A DNA stretch of 64,000 nucleotides. Source: an uncultured Pseudomonadales bacterium (GTDB lineage Bacteria; Pseudomonadota; Gammaproteobacteria; Pseudomonadales; Balneatricaceae). Positions within the stretch are counted from its first letter, which is position 1. Each line of letters starts with the position of its first letter. Both the position numbers and the translations under genes were made by a program. Shown piece after piece: positions 18,858 through 27,099 of the stretch. The notes below the pieces were generated by a model, which was not told the DNA's origin, did no database searches, and saw only the letters and a list, made by a program, of their open reading frames with translations. Location of the stretch: contig CALJVT010000006.1 of assembly GCA_937773555.1 (NCBI GenBank), positions 124,001 to 188,000 on the forward strand, read 5' to 3'.

Positions 18858-18905
18858 AGTCAGATATAGTCAATCATTGTTATCAGAAACGTCAGATCAA
18901 AAACG

Positions 18906-18941
18906 CTATTGCTAGTATTATCATGATAATACTAGCAATAG
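18906..18941. repeat. Perfect 36-bp palindrome
   Basis: The 18-base arm CTATTGCTAGTATTATCA at 18906-18923 is followed without spacer by its exact complement to 18941. It is AT-rich and lies between the end of the aldolase gene (19129) and the start of the response regulator (18857). Read leftward, it is followed after two bases by a run of five T, so it could end the mttB operon transcript; it could also be an operator for the response regulator. Confidence 0.75.
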
Positions 18942-19128
18942 GCAAACTTTTGCTTGTTGTGTGACTCATCACAGCAAGAATACAAAAGAGAAGCGTTGGC
19001 TATTTAAGCGCGGCTCCTCTTTACATAGGGGCGTTATTTATTAAAACAGACTTAACTTAATGCCAAAGGCTCACAGTGGTTGAAACAGTGACCCTTTAGT
19101 CTATCGTTGCCCTACCTATTAACGTAAG

Positions 19129-20193
19129 TTACTTGCGTTCAAAAAAACCCTGTATCGCCTCAACAACTTGCTGCAGAGCAGCATTATCGATTTGCATGTG
19201 CAAAACAATACGAGCACTTTCGCCAATAGCGGTGATGGCAATACCACGCTTGGCAAGATAACTGGCTAAGGCTGGCATTTGTGGCGATTGCAAAAACAAC
19301 ATATTAGTTTGTACTCTAGCCCGATCAAAATTTAACCCTTGCACACCGTCAAGTGCTGTGGCCAGCTCTTGTGTGCGTTGGTGATCCTGCGCTAACCGCC
19401 CTATGTTGTGCTGCAAGGCATACCTGCCTGCTGCGGCAATAATCCCTGCTTGCCGCATGCCACCGCCCAACATTTTACGCAGCCTGCGTGCCCTTTCAAT
19501 GACTATACTTGGGCCTAAGAGCACAGAACCCAAGGGCACCCCTAAACCTTTAGACAAACACAAAGACACTGTATCGATAGATTCAACGAGTCGAGCTGGG
19601 GGTAAGTTTTGGGCGACCGCCGCATTAAGTAATCTGGCGCCATCCATGTGTGTAGCAAGCCCATGTGATTTGGCACAATCAACCAACGCATCAATATGAC
19701 TTTGTTCTTGAACGCAGCCTCCCACAGTGTTTTCTAAACACAGTAACCGGGTAATTGGGCAGTGGTAGTCGTTTGGCTTTATTGCAGCTTCCACCTGTTC
19801 AAGGTTAAAACGCCCAAACTCATCTGTTTGCAGCGCATGCATGGCCACGCTACCCAACACTGCTGCACCTGCCGCTTCATCACAACTAATATGGTATTTA
19901 TCACCGACTAATACCTCCTCACCTCGCTGACAATGCGCTAGCACGCTGGTTAAATTGCTCATGGTGCCACTGGGTAAAAACAGGCCTGCTTGTTTACCTA
20001 ATAAGTCAGCAGTTTCGTGCTCGAGGGCGTTAACATTTGGGTCATCACCATAAACATCATCTCCTACGCGCGCGCCTGCCATAACTTCGCGCATACTCTG
20101 GTCGGGCTGGGTCACAGTATCACTGCGCAGATCGATGGTTATCGGGTTATTAATAATGCTACGTGTGGCCACTGATGGGTAGTGTGATGCCAT
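19129..20193 (-). CDS. Threonine-aldolase-family PLP enzyme
   Basis: Low-specificity L-threonine aldolase family (fold type I), 354 aa. DLRSDTVTQP near residue 21, GDDVYGDDPNVNALE near 44, THMDGARLLNAAVA near 182 and the PLP lysine in SLCLSKGLGVPLGS (about 214) are all present. Family members split beta-hydroxy-alpha-amino acids into glycine and an aldehyde. It starts only 3 bp after an AspH-like oxygenase gene that could make such a beta-hydroxy amino acid, so the two probably act in sequence; substrate unknown. Third gene of the operon with the MttB homologue. Confidence 0.85.
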   Translation of the reverse strand: MASHYPSVATRSIINNPITIDLRSDTVTQPDQSMREVMAGARVGDDVYGDDPNVNALEHETADLLGKQAGLFLPSGTMSNLTSVLAHCQRGEEVLVGDKYHISCDEAAGAAVLGSVAMHALQTDEFGRFNLEQVEAAIKPNDYHCPITRLLCLENTVGGCVQEQSHIDALVDCAKSHGLATHMDGARLLNAAVAQNLPPARLVESIDTVSLCLSKGLGVPLGSVLLGPSIVIERARRLRKMLGGGMRQAGIIAAAGRYALQHNIGRLAQDHQRTQELATALDGVQGLNFDRARVQTNMLFLQSPQMPALASYLAKRGIAITAIGESARIVLHMQIDNAALQQVVEAIQGFFERK

Positions 20194-20196
20194 AGT

Positions 20197-20889
20197 TTAA
20201 GTCTCTATTTCTAATAAGCTTGCGTCGCTAACTTGATGCCTAGCATAAGGCAGCGCTGCAACAATATGTACTCGGGAGTCTTCACCCCCATTTAGAGCCG
20301 TATGATAGCCCCGAGTGTCGGTGAAATAAACTGAGCCATCGGCAGGCAAATGGGTGCAGTGATGATTGACAATGAATAAGGACCCTGGATTGGTAATAAT
20401 GGGGATGTGTAAGCGCGGTTCTGGATCTCGATGCCACGAGTTACAGTTGTAAGGATCTTTACCTAACACTCGCATACGGCCAATGGGAAATAAAGCGATA
20501 AGCTGCTCGTACACTTGTTCTAAATAAGTGTTTGCAAACAGTGGATTGAACTCGCTGTAAGCTGACTCATCGACCATTGTATCCCGAGGGACTTCAGCAT
20601 AGCTGTCATCTACTCTAGTCCAAAAACGCCCACAGTTATCTTCAGCAGTAGGGTGCTCTACACCTGGACGTCGCGTGAGCGCCATGACATGAAAACCTGA
20701 GCCTATGTCTTCAAGTTGATCTTGCAGGTCATAATAGCACTGACGCAGCTTGTCGATATCAAACTTTAGCTGCAGCTTCTGAATACCTGGGCCAGCCTTA
20801 AAATTGGCAACAGACTCAGTGTCATACTCACTTTCAAGCCAAGTTTGCATTTGCTTCGCATCTATTTCAGTAGTGGGATTGAGGGGCAT
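20197..20889 (-). CDS. AspH-like Fe(II)/2-oxoglutarate oxygenase
   Basis: Protein of 230 aa with the core of the aspartyl/asparaginyl beta-hydroxylase family: iron ligands His153 and Asp155 in SWHRDPEPRLHIPI and His196 in GYHTALN, with Arg206 in DSRVHIVA to bind 2-oxoglutarate. Bacterial relatives include free amino acid hydroxylases such as proline cis-4-hydroxylase. AGGAG precedes the ATG. It sits between the MttB-like gene (32 bp upstream) and the aldolase gene (3 bp downstream), suggesting hydroxylation of an N-methylated or other amino acid before aldol cleavage. The substrate is inferred. Confidence 0.75.
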   Translation of the reverse strand: MPLNPTTEIDAKQMQTWLESEYDTESVANFKAGPGIQKLQLKFDIDKLRQCYYDLQDQLEDIGSGFHVMALTRRPGVEHPTAEDNCGRFWTRVDDSYAEVPRDTMVDESAYSEFNPLFANTYLEQVYEQLIALFPIGRMRVLGKDPYNCNSWHRDPEPRLHIPIITNPGSLFIVNHHCTHLPADGSVYFTDTRGYHTALNGGEDSRVHIVAALPYARHQVSDASLLEIET

Positions 20890-20921
20890 AAAAACTCCTA
20901 AAACTGCCTATTTAGGCGATG

Positions 20922-22481
20922 CTAATCTATTTCAATCGGTTCTAGCATGGGTTCAGTGCTGCCGAGCTCTTCTTTACGCTTAGCAACATAAGACTCTAGC
21001 TCTTCTTGCTTAGCTAAATCAATCTTTGGCGGTTCAAATTCAGCTAAAATTTTCTGCCAAATCTCTGTGGCCCGCATAGTCGCATTTTTAGACCCCGCTT
21101 CAACCCAACTCTCGTAATTTTTCCAATCACTCAAAAAAGGTTGATAAAAGGCACTTTTATAACGTTCTATAGTGTGACTGGAACCAAAGAAATGACCCCC
21201 AGGCCCCACTTCGTCCATCGCCTCAATACCAATTTCGATACGATCAATTTTTAGGGGCTGCAACATTACTGCCATATGCTGCAGCATTTCACAATCCATG
21301 ACAATTTTTTCAAACGAAGCCACCAGCCCACCTTCTAGCCAACCCGCAGCATGATAGATTAAATTTCCATGCCCCATTACAGAACCCCACAAAGCCATTT
21401 GGGTTTCATATACTGCCTGGCCATCCACCGCATTAGAGGCATTACAGGCACTCGTGCGATACGGCAAATTATATCGCCGCGCCATTTGTCCACTCGCCAT
21501 GTTGGCCAGGCAATTTTCTGGCGTACCAAAAGCTGGGGCGCCAGAACGCATATCAACGTTTGAGGTAAAACCACCATAAACTACTGGGGCACCCGCTTTA
21601 GTTAACTGCACCAAAGCAATACCCAACAACGCCTCAGCATTTTGTTGCGCTAAGGCACCCGCCATGGTGGTAGGGGTCATAGCACCCATGAGGGTAAACG
21701 GCGTCACCGTGACGGCCTGGCCCATCTTTGCCATTTGCATAGCACCATAAGCCATACTGTCATCTAATTTTCGTGGCGAATTAATGTTGATATTAGTCAT
21801 AGTAGCAGGGGTTAAAGCCAGTTCTTCTAGGCTCATGCCGTTAGCAATGGCGTTCATTGCTACTGCGTCTTTTACACGGCCTGCACCAATGCCTTGGGCA
21901 AAAAAAACTTTATCAGCAAGCGTTAGGTTGGCGAAAGTGGTGTCTAGGTGCCGAGTATTAGGGGGTAAATCTGTGGGTGCCACAGCCTGATTACCAAAAA
22001 AATCAATGACGTTGAAGTACTGCCCAAAGCGGATCATGTGCTCATAATCTGCAAAGTTACCCAGGCGGCGACCATTCACGCAGTCGTGTACGTTTGGAGG
22101 GCCCGACGTCAAGCCGAAATGAATCACGTTGGACCCAATTTCTAAGGCATTGCTTGGGTTGCGTGGAGTAAGAGTAAATTGCGCAGGGGCCTTGCTAATG
22201 CACTCCAATACCAATGCTCTATCCATCCGAACCACACCCACGTCATCAACGTCTGCCCCTGCCTGCTTGAACAAATTCAATGCATCTTGACCCATCACTT
22301 CGATACCCAACTGCTCAAGTATGTCCAAGGAGGCTTCGTGAATGAGTTCAACCTGTTCTGATTCCAATGCCGCGATAGGCGCAAAACGATTACGCTTTTC
22401 CTGTCGTTCGAGCTGAGGAATAGCAAATGGATTAATTGTTTCTTGCTTTACTTTACGGCGGCGACCAGCAATACGGCTCAT
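20922..22481 (-). CDS. MttB-family (non-pyrrolysine) methyltransferase
   Basis: Trimethylamine methyltransferase (MttB) superfamily, 519 aa with no in-frame amber codon, so it lacks pyrrolysine. Non-Pyl members act on glycine betaine, proline betaine, carnitine or gamma-butyrobetaine and pass the methyl group to a corrinoid protein. Recognisable parts include IHEASLDILEQLGIEV near residue 50, GLTSGPPNVHDCVNG near 128, YGGFTSNVDMRSGAPAFGTP and a C-terminal Glu/Lys-rich helix. An AGGTG ribosome-binding site precedes the ATG. No corrinoid protein or second methyltransferase is in this window. First gene of an operon with an oxygenase and an aldolase, divergent from a GbdR/CdhR-like regulator. 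Confidence 0.88.
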   Translation of the reverse strand: MSRIAGRRRKVKQETINPFAIPQLERQEKRNRFAPIAALESEQVELIHEASLDILEQLGIEVMGQDALNLFKQAGADVDDVGVVRMDRALVLECISKAPAQFTLTPRNPSNALEIGSNVIHFGLTSGPPNVHDCVNGRRLGNFADYEHMIRFGQYFNVIDFFGNQAVAPTDLPPNTRHLDTTFANLTLADKVFFAQGIGAGRVKDAVAMNAIANGMSLEELALTPATMTNININSPRKLDDSMAYGAMQMAKMGQAVTVTPFTLMGAMTPTTMAGALAQQNAEALLGIALVQLTKAGAPVVYGGFTSNVDMRSGAPAFGTPENCLANMASGQMARRYNLPYRTSACNASNAVDGQAVYETQMALWGSVMGHGNLIYHAAGWLEGGLVASFEKIVMDCEMLQHMAVMLQPLKIDRIEIGIEAMDEVGPGGHFFGSSHTIERYKSAFYQPFLSDWKNYESWVEAGSKNATMRATEIWQKILAEFEPPKIDLAKQEELESYVAKRKEELGSTEPMLEPIEID

Positions 22482-22540
22482 TTATTTCACCTGAGGCCTA
22501 ATTCATAGCCTCTTAGTAACGGGTTTATAGCCAACACGAT

Positions 22541-22590
22541 AGCATTCAAATGATTAAAAAAAGATACTAAATCGACAATAAACGGACTTA
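22541..22590 (-). promoter_or_regulatory. Element shared with the prpD upstream region (copy 1)
   Basis: A 50-bp stretch beginning AGCATTCAAATGATTAAA and ending in a 25-bp core ACTAAATCGACAATAAAC-G-GACTTA recurs, with one change in the core, at 32826-32875. Here it lies 60-109 bp upstream of the MttB-like gene start and 55-104 bp upstream of the divergent AraC gene. Sharing between two unrelated genes in the same orientation suggests a common operator or promoter. Confidence 0.6.
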
Positions 22591-22644
22591 AAAATTGCAT
22601 AACAGTATTTTACTCGATACCCTACGCTCCTTAAAGGAGCCTCC

Positions 22645-23634
22645 ATGCGACCAAACCGCACTAGTAATCTAACCCAGATTGGATTTTTCCTGATCCCACA
22701 GTTTTCTATGCTCTCTATGTCAGCTGCCGTTGAACCATTGAGAATCGCTAACCGGCTTAGCCAGCGTATTTTGTATGAGTGGTCATTTTATAGCCAAGAC
22801 GGCTTACCTGTTCGAGCTAGCAACGACATTGAGGTGGCTACCACACGGGATATGGCAGACACAGAGGGTTTAGATGCCCTAATTGTTGTGGCCGGCATAG
22901 AAGTAAAAGACCATGATGACCCCACTCTCAGCAAATGGTTAAGGGGCTTATCACGCCAGTCTATCACCTTAGGTTCTACGTCAACTGGTAGTTTGTTGCT
23001 AGCACGTGCCAAATTACTAAACCAAAGTCCCTGCACTATCCACTGGGAAAACATTGATAGTTTTAAGGAAGAGTTCCCCTTGCTAAATATTACTGGTGAG
23101 CTGTATGAGATGGATACTGACTTTATGACTTGCTCAGGCGGTTTATCAGGGCTTGATATGATGCTCCAACTCATTACCCAGCAACATGGCTTGCCACTGG
23201 CAAAGGATGTGGCAGAGCAATGCATTCACCCTAGCATCCGCGATGCTCATACGCACCAGCGCATGGCTACCCAAACTAGATTAAGTATTCATCACCCAGC
23301 GCTAATTAAGGCTATCGAATTAATGCAGAGCTGCACCGAGGATCCTATTTCGCAAACCCAGGTCGCCAGTCAATCAGGCCTCTCTTTACGGCAGATGGAA
23401 CGCCTATTTAAACATCACTTTGGCTTAAGGCCTGCGCAGTATTACTTAGATTTAAGGCTCAATAAAGCCCGGCTACTGTTACAACAAACTAGCCTTTCTA
23501 CCTTTGCTATTGCCACCGCCTGCGGCTTTAATTCAACGTCGTATTTGGCAAAATGCTATCGCACAAAGTTTTTAATAACGCCAAGACAAGAGCGCACAAG
23601 AGACTCATTATCCGCTGCTGTTTTACAAAGTTGA
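22645..23634 (+). CDS. GATase1-AraC regulator (GbdR/CdhR-like)
   Basis: Regulator of 329 aa with an N-terminal DJ-1/PfpI-type glutamine-amidotransferase-like sensor domain (about 10-190) and a C-terminal AraC double helix-turn-helix (about 225-320; SQTQVASQSGLSLRQMERLF and ATACGFNSTSYLAKCYR). GbdR and CdhR, which respond to betaine/dimethylglycine and carnitine, have this architecture. It is divergent from the MttB-like gene, so it probably activates that operon in response to a quaternary amine. Start ATG at 22645 follows AAAGGAG. Confidence 0.88.
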   Translation: MRPNRTSNLTQIGFFLIPQFSMLSMSAAVEPLRIANRLSQRILYEWSFYSQDGLPVRASNDIEVATTRDMADTEGLDALIVVAGIEVKDHDDPTLSKWLRGLSRQSITLGSTSTGSLLLARAKLLNQSPCTIHWENIDSFKEEFPLLNITGELYEMDTDFMTCSGGLSGLDMMLQLITQQHGLPLAKDVAEQCIHPSIRDAHTHQRMATQTRLSIHHPALIKAIELMQSCTEDPISQTQVASQSGLSLRQMERLFKHHFGLRPAQYYLDLRLNKARLLLQQTSLSTFAIATACGFNSTSYLAKCYRTKFLITPRQERTRDSLSAAVLQS

Positions 23635-23660
23635 AAATCTCAGCTTTAGTAAAAACTCAC

Positions 23661-23690
23661 ATGATTTCCGTTATACAGCTGGCTAATTAA
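23661..23690 (+). pseudogene. Remnant of an ABC ATPase 3' end
   Basis: Thirty bases are identical at 28 positions to the last ten codons of the peptide ABC ATPase gene (31369-31398), including the stop. They are followed by a prpD remnant in the same relative orientation as at 31.4 kb, so this is the trace of a second ATPase-prpD junction. The rest of the ATPase gene is absent here. Confidence 0.7.
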
Positions 23691-23985
23691 TCACAGAGTA
23701 AAGCCATTAAGTCAGCTAAATTACCGTTTTGTAATTGCTCAATATAGGCCAACACGTGATGCGCTTTCTGGCGGCATCATGAGGCTCTGATACCATTTCT
23801 GTGCCGTCTTCCATACGGATACAGACATGCGCCCAACGCTCCGCTGGAAACACCTCATTGTAGCCTGCGCTTTTCAATAACGTGATTTTACCAAAATATC
23901 TCTTGCCTGAGCACAACGGCATCCAGGATAAGGTTTGAAGTATTAATTGATAATTTACCAATGTTGACCCAAATCCTGCCAAAAC
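23687..23985 (-). pseudogene. Decayed MmgE/PrpD gene fragment
   Basis: The remnant reads like the C-terminal part of the intact prpD gene at 31395-32726: KITLLKSAGYNEVFP, ERWAHVCIRMEDGTEMVS and EPH match the intact KVTLLESAKYNEVFP, QRWAHVCIRMVDGTEMVS and DPH. At DNA level, similarity runs from the shared stop codon to about 23985 but with two internal deletions, one of about 75 bp near 23775 and a second near 23895 that joins a region corresponding to about 31921. The frame is broken and the N-terminal two thirds are missing. Confidence 0.85.
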
Positions 23986-24086
23986 AATTCTTGCTCTTCT
24001 ACACCCTCCTTTTATGTAATGACATAAGAGGACAGCACTACCAGTGCATTGCGCTATTGCTGTTAAGCAACTAGAGTGAGAATTAA

Positions 24087-24956
24087 CTAAGCAAACAGAT
24101 CGCCAAGTTCGTGTTGTGGATGTACTGGAAATCGTTCTGGGGCATCAATCCATAGCCGCAGTAAATGGCGGCGATCTTGAGCGTTAGGCCAGTCCTGATA
24201 ACCTGTTCGTGCGTGCAGCACCGAGCGGTTGTGGACAATAATTGTCTCGCCTTTTTGCAGTGTTGTACGCAGGGCTAATTCATCAGACCTTGAAAAATGA
24301 TCGAATAAATCGAGTGCGGCGACCTGTGTCTCACTCAACTCTATTTGCTGGGTTTGGGCACTTAGCTCTATAAATGGTCGGTAGTATACACAGCTAACGC
24401 GACCGTTGTTTTCGCAAAAAACGGGTCGCTCGGTTTCATAAGGGCCCGCCTGCGCAATACCATGGGAACCCTCCACACGCCAATGTGGAAACGGCTTATA
24501 CAACTCTTCGAGAAGGGTTTGATCTGTGGCCGCAATATGATCGTGGATGCTGCGTACATTTACCAAATAGCTTTCCCCACCTGTCATCGCGGGTTGCAGG
24601 CAATGCAGCGCAATTAGCGTTGATGGGTCAGAATGTGGTGTCAGTTCTCCAGCAGACCGATAACCACGTTTATCTTCGGCTTCTACATCAGAAAAGTCGC
24701 ATACATCTTCCACGAGCTCGCCCCGTGGCGATTGTGACACGATACTCCCTAGATTCTCTCCAAGCAGGGTTAGCCTTGCTGCAGTTGATTCCTTGTCATC
24801 AAGGCACAAGTTGCGCAAAAAAGCGAATCCAAAGTGGTGTAGTGATTGGGTGGCCATATCGATAATGGTCTCCATATCTTCTGAACCGTTGATCCAGATA
24901 GAGTCGATTTCGCTCAGATGTGAAGCGTCCCAAGCAAAGTGTTTAATTTCTTTCAT
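24087..24956 (-). CDS. TauD/TfdA-family 2-oxoglutarate oxygenase
   Basis: Non-heme iron oxygenase of about 289 aa. The iron site is His-x-Asp in LTPHSDPSTLIALH (about residues 108-110) with a distal His in IIVHNRSVLHARTGY, and Arg in RRHLLRLWID for 2-oxoglutarate. The TauD superfamily includes taurine dioxygenase, gamma-butyrobetaine hydroxylase, trimethyllysine hydroxylase and clavaminate synthase-like enzymes; I cannot name the substrate. I chose the ATG at 24956, which has GAGG six bases upstream, over an ATG at 24968. It is monocistronic and divergent from the peptide ABC operon. Confidence 0.82.
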   Translation of the reverse strand: MKEIKHFAWDASHLSEIDSIWINGSEDMETIIDMATQSLHHFGFAFLRNLCLDDKESTAARLTLLGENLGSIVSQSPRGELVEDVCDFSDVEAEDKRGYRSAGELTPHSDPSTLIALHCLQPAMTGGESYLVNVRSIHDHIAATDQTLLEELYKPFPHWRVEGSHGIAQAGPYETERPVFCENNGRVSCVYYRPFIELSAQTQQIELSETQVAALDLFDHFSRSDELALRTTLQKGETIIVHNRSVLHARTGYQDWPNAQDRRHLLRLWIDAPERFPVHPQHELGDLFA

Positions 24957-25341
24957 TATTGTCCTCATTCCATATGCTTACGTTAGGTTTAAAAAGATAT
25001 TACTTTAAACTTAAAGTAAATATTTCCATAGTTTTTAGTTTATTGCAAAACCTTTATCCAATCTTCTTTACCAAAAGGGGAATTAAAGAACTTGTAGTAT
25101 ATAGTTACACAGAGGCTATATATGGGGCCTCAGGTCACGTTAGCTAGGTTGATCATTTGACAAGAGTGCAAATGATCTGTAAAACTTAAGGCGTCTTATA
25201 GAGACTTAGATAGGGCATAAGCTTTAAAGAATAACTGAAGCAGACGGCTTTGAGGCAAGCGCATTCAGCTTTAGTTTGTCCAGACTTAAACTCAAAAACC
25301 AAACCTTGCCGTCCATAAAAATAACAATTGGAGAGTATAGA
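24957..25341. other. Divergent intergenic region
   Basis: This 385-bp AT-rich region separates the TauD-like gene and the peptide ABC operon. The only clear structure is the inverted repeat with overlapping promoter at 25151-25185. Small frames here look like chance frames: no ribosome-binding site or recognisable product. Confidence 0.6.
25151..25185 (+). promoter_or_regulatory. Inverted repeat overlapping a sigma-70-like promoter
   Basis: Perfect 9-base arms GATCATTTG (25151-25159) and CAAATGATC (25169-25177) are separated by 9 bases. A consensus TTGACA lies at 25157-25162 inside the repeat and a weaker TAAAAC about 17 bases downstream, ahead of the peptide-binding protein gene. The overlap suggests repression of the ABC operon by a dimeric regulator. 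Inferred from sequence only. Confidence 0.5.
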
Positions 25342-26994
25342 ATGACGAAGTACACTGACTTTAATAAAGCAACGCATCCTGTCGTTGACATGTATAAAAA
25401 TGAATATTTACAAGGCCAGCTTTCCCGTCGAGAATTTTTTGTACGTGCCTCTGCCTTGGGTGCCAGCGCAATTGCGGCATACAGCATGATTGGTTTAGTC
25501 GCGCCAATGGCCATGGCCGGCACGCCTAAAATGGGTGGCACCTTGCGTTATCAAACGGAAGTGCGTGCGATGAAAGACCCACGCACCTATGACTGGAGCC
25601 AAATAGCTAACTTCAGCCGTGGCTGGTTAGAATACCTAGTGCGCATTAATACTGATGGCACTATGGACGGCCAATTACTCGAAAGTTGGTCATCCAACAA
25701 CGATGCCACTGTCTTCACACTTAACGTGCGCAAGGGCGTAACTTGGAATAATGGCGATGCCTTCACTGCCGATGACGTGGCTCGCAATATGATTGGTTGG
25801 TGTGACAAGAGTGTGGAAGGCAACTCCATGGCGGGTCGTATGAATTCCTTACTGGATGCCGATACAGGCAAAGCACGGGCAGGCGCCATTGAAGTCGTCG
25901 ATAGCCATACCGTGCAGCTCAATCTTTTGGCTCCAGATATTTCTATTATTCCAGGCATGACTGACTACCCTGCAGCTATTGTCCATTCAAGCCATGACAG
26001 TGACAATATGATAGGCAATGCCATAGGCACTGGCCCATACCTTCCTGAAAGTCTCGAGGTGGGTGTTAAGGCCGTGTTGGTGCGCAATGAGTCCCATTCA
26101 TGGTGGGGCGAAGGGGCATACCTTGACCGTATTGAAATGCTTGACTATGGCACCGACTACGGTGCTATTGTAGCCGGTGCTGACGCAGATGAATTTGATA
26201 TGACCTACGACGTTGCTGGTGAATTTATCGGCATGTTTGATGACCTGGGTTGGATAAAATCGTCAGCAGTGACGGCATCCACCATCGTCATCCGCCCCAA
26301 TCAGCAGGCTGAAGTGGATGGCATTAAGCCCTATGCTGATAAACGCGTGCGTCAGGCCTTAGCGATGGCTGTTGACAATAGTATATGTTTAGAACTTGGC
26401 TACTCTGGCCTTGGCACAACGGCAGAAAACCACCACGTTTGCCCAATTCATCCAGAATATGCAGCCTTGCCTGCCCAAAAGGTAGATGGTGCTGCAGCAA
26501 AAGCACTGATGGAAGAAGCTGGCATGGGTGATTATGAACATGAACTTATTTCCATCGATGATGATTGGCGACGCAACACCACAGATGCCGTGGCTGCGCA
26601 ATTGCGCCAAGCAGGCATTAAGGTTAAGCGGACCATTTTACCAGGTTCTACCTTCTGGAATGACTGGGTAAAATACCCCTTCTCCTCCACCAACTGGAAT
26701 CAACGTCCTTTGGGTGTGCAGGTTTTGGCACTAGCCTACCGCAGTGGTGAAGCTTGGAACGAAGCTGGTTTCGCTAATAAAGAGTTTGATAGTTTGTTAT
26801 CACAAGCTCTGTCGGTCCCTGACGCCGATGAACGCCGCAAAATCATGGCCAAGATCGAGGCCATTATGCAAGATGAAGGCGTCATCATTCAGCCATATTG
26901 GCGTTCTTTATATCGGCATAACAAGCCAGGCCTAGTGAATGCCGAAATGCATCCTGCGTTTGAGTTTCATCCAGAAAAGATTTGGTGGTCTTAA
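25342..26994 (+). CDS. Peptide/opine-type ABC substrate-binding protein, Tat signal
   Basis: Family 5 extracellular solute-binding protein (DppA/OppA type), about 550 aa. The N-terminus has a twin-arginine motif, [11 protein letters not shown], at about residues 27-37 followed by a hydrophobic stretch ending AMAGTP, indicating export by Tat. The family core includes [38 protein letters not shown] and [15 protein letters not shown] before the ATG at 25342 decides the start over an upstream ATG at 25276. It is the first gene of an operon with two permeases and a fused double ATPase. Ligand unknown; neighbours suggest a peptide, opine or modified amine. Confidence 0.9.
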   Translation: MTKYTDFNKATHPVVDMYKNEYLQGQLSRREFFVRASALGASAIAAYSMIGLVAPMAMAGTPKMGGTLRYQTEVRAMKDPRTYDWSQIANFSRGWLEYLVRINTDGTMDGQLLESWSSNNDATVFTLNVRKGVTWNNGDAFTADDVARNMIGWCDKSVEGNSMAGRMNSLLDADTGKARAGAIEVVDSHTVQLNLLAPDISIIPGMTDYPAAIVHSSHDSDNMIGNAIGTGPYLPESLEVGVKAVLVRNESHSWWGEGAYLDRIEMLDYGTDYGAIVAGADADEFDMTYDVAGEFIGMFDDLGWIKSSAVTASTIVIRPNQQAEVDGIKPYADKRVRQALAMAVDNSICLELGYSGLGTTAENHHVCPIHPEYAALPAQKVDGAAAKALMEEAGMGDYEHELISIDDDWRRNTTDAVAAQLRQAGIKVKRTILPGSTFWNDWVKYPFSSTNWNQRPLGVQVLALAYRSGEAWNEAGFANKEFDSLLSQALSVPDADERRKIMAKIEAIMQDEGVIIQPYWRSLYRHNKPGLVNAEMHPAFEFHPEKIWWS

Positions 26995-27003
26995 CCTCTA
27001 CCT

Positions 27004-27061
27004 GGGCCACTTTGTGGCCCTCTAATTTTCTCTAAAGAGCAGGCCTAGTGGCCTGCTCTTT
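27004..27061 (+). terminator. Tandem hairpins after the binding-protein gene
   Basis: Two perfect hairpins follow the stop codon: GGGCCAC-TTT-GTGGCCC at 27004-27020 and a 12-bp stem AAAGAGCAGGCC-TAGT-GGCCTGCTCTTT at 27034-27061. They separate the binding-protein gene from the first permease (27100) and most likely act as a partial terminator or 3' stabiliser, so that the binding protein is made in excess. Confidence 0.7.
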
Positions 27062-27099
27062 GTTATTACCTCTCTGCCCTAGTCACCTCAGGACTGCAC

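Noticed and set aside
20922-22481. Pyrrolysine-containing MttB
   Set aside because: The frame has no internal amber codon, and no pyrrolysine genes are in the window, so this is a non-pyrrolysine member.
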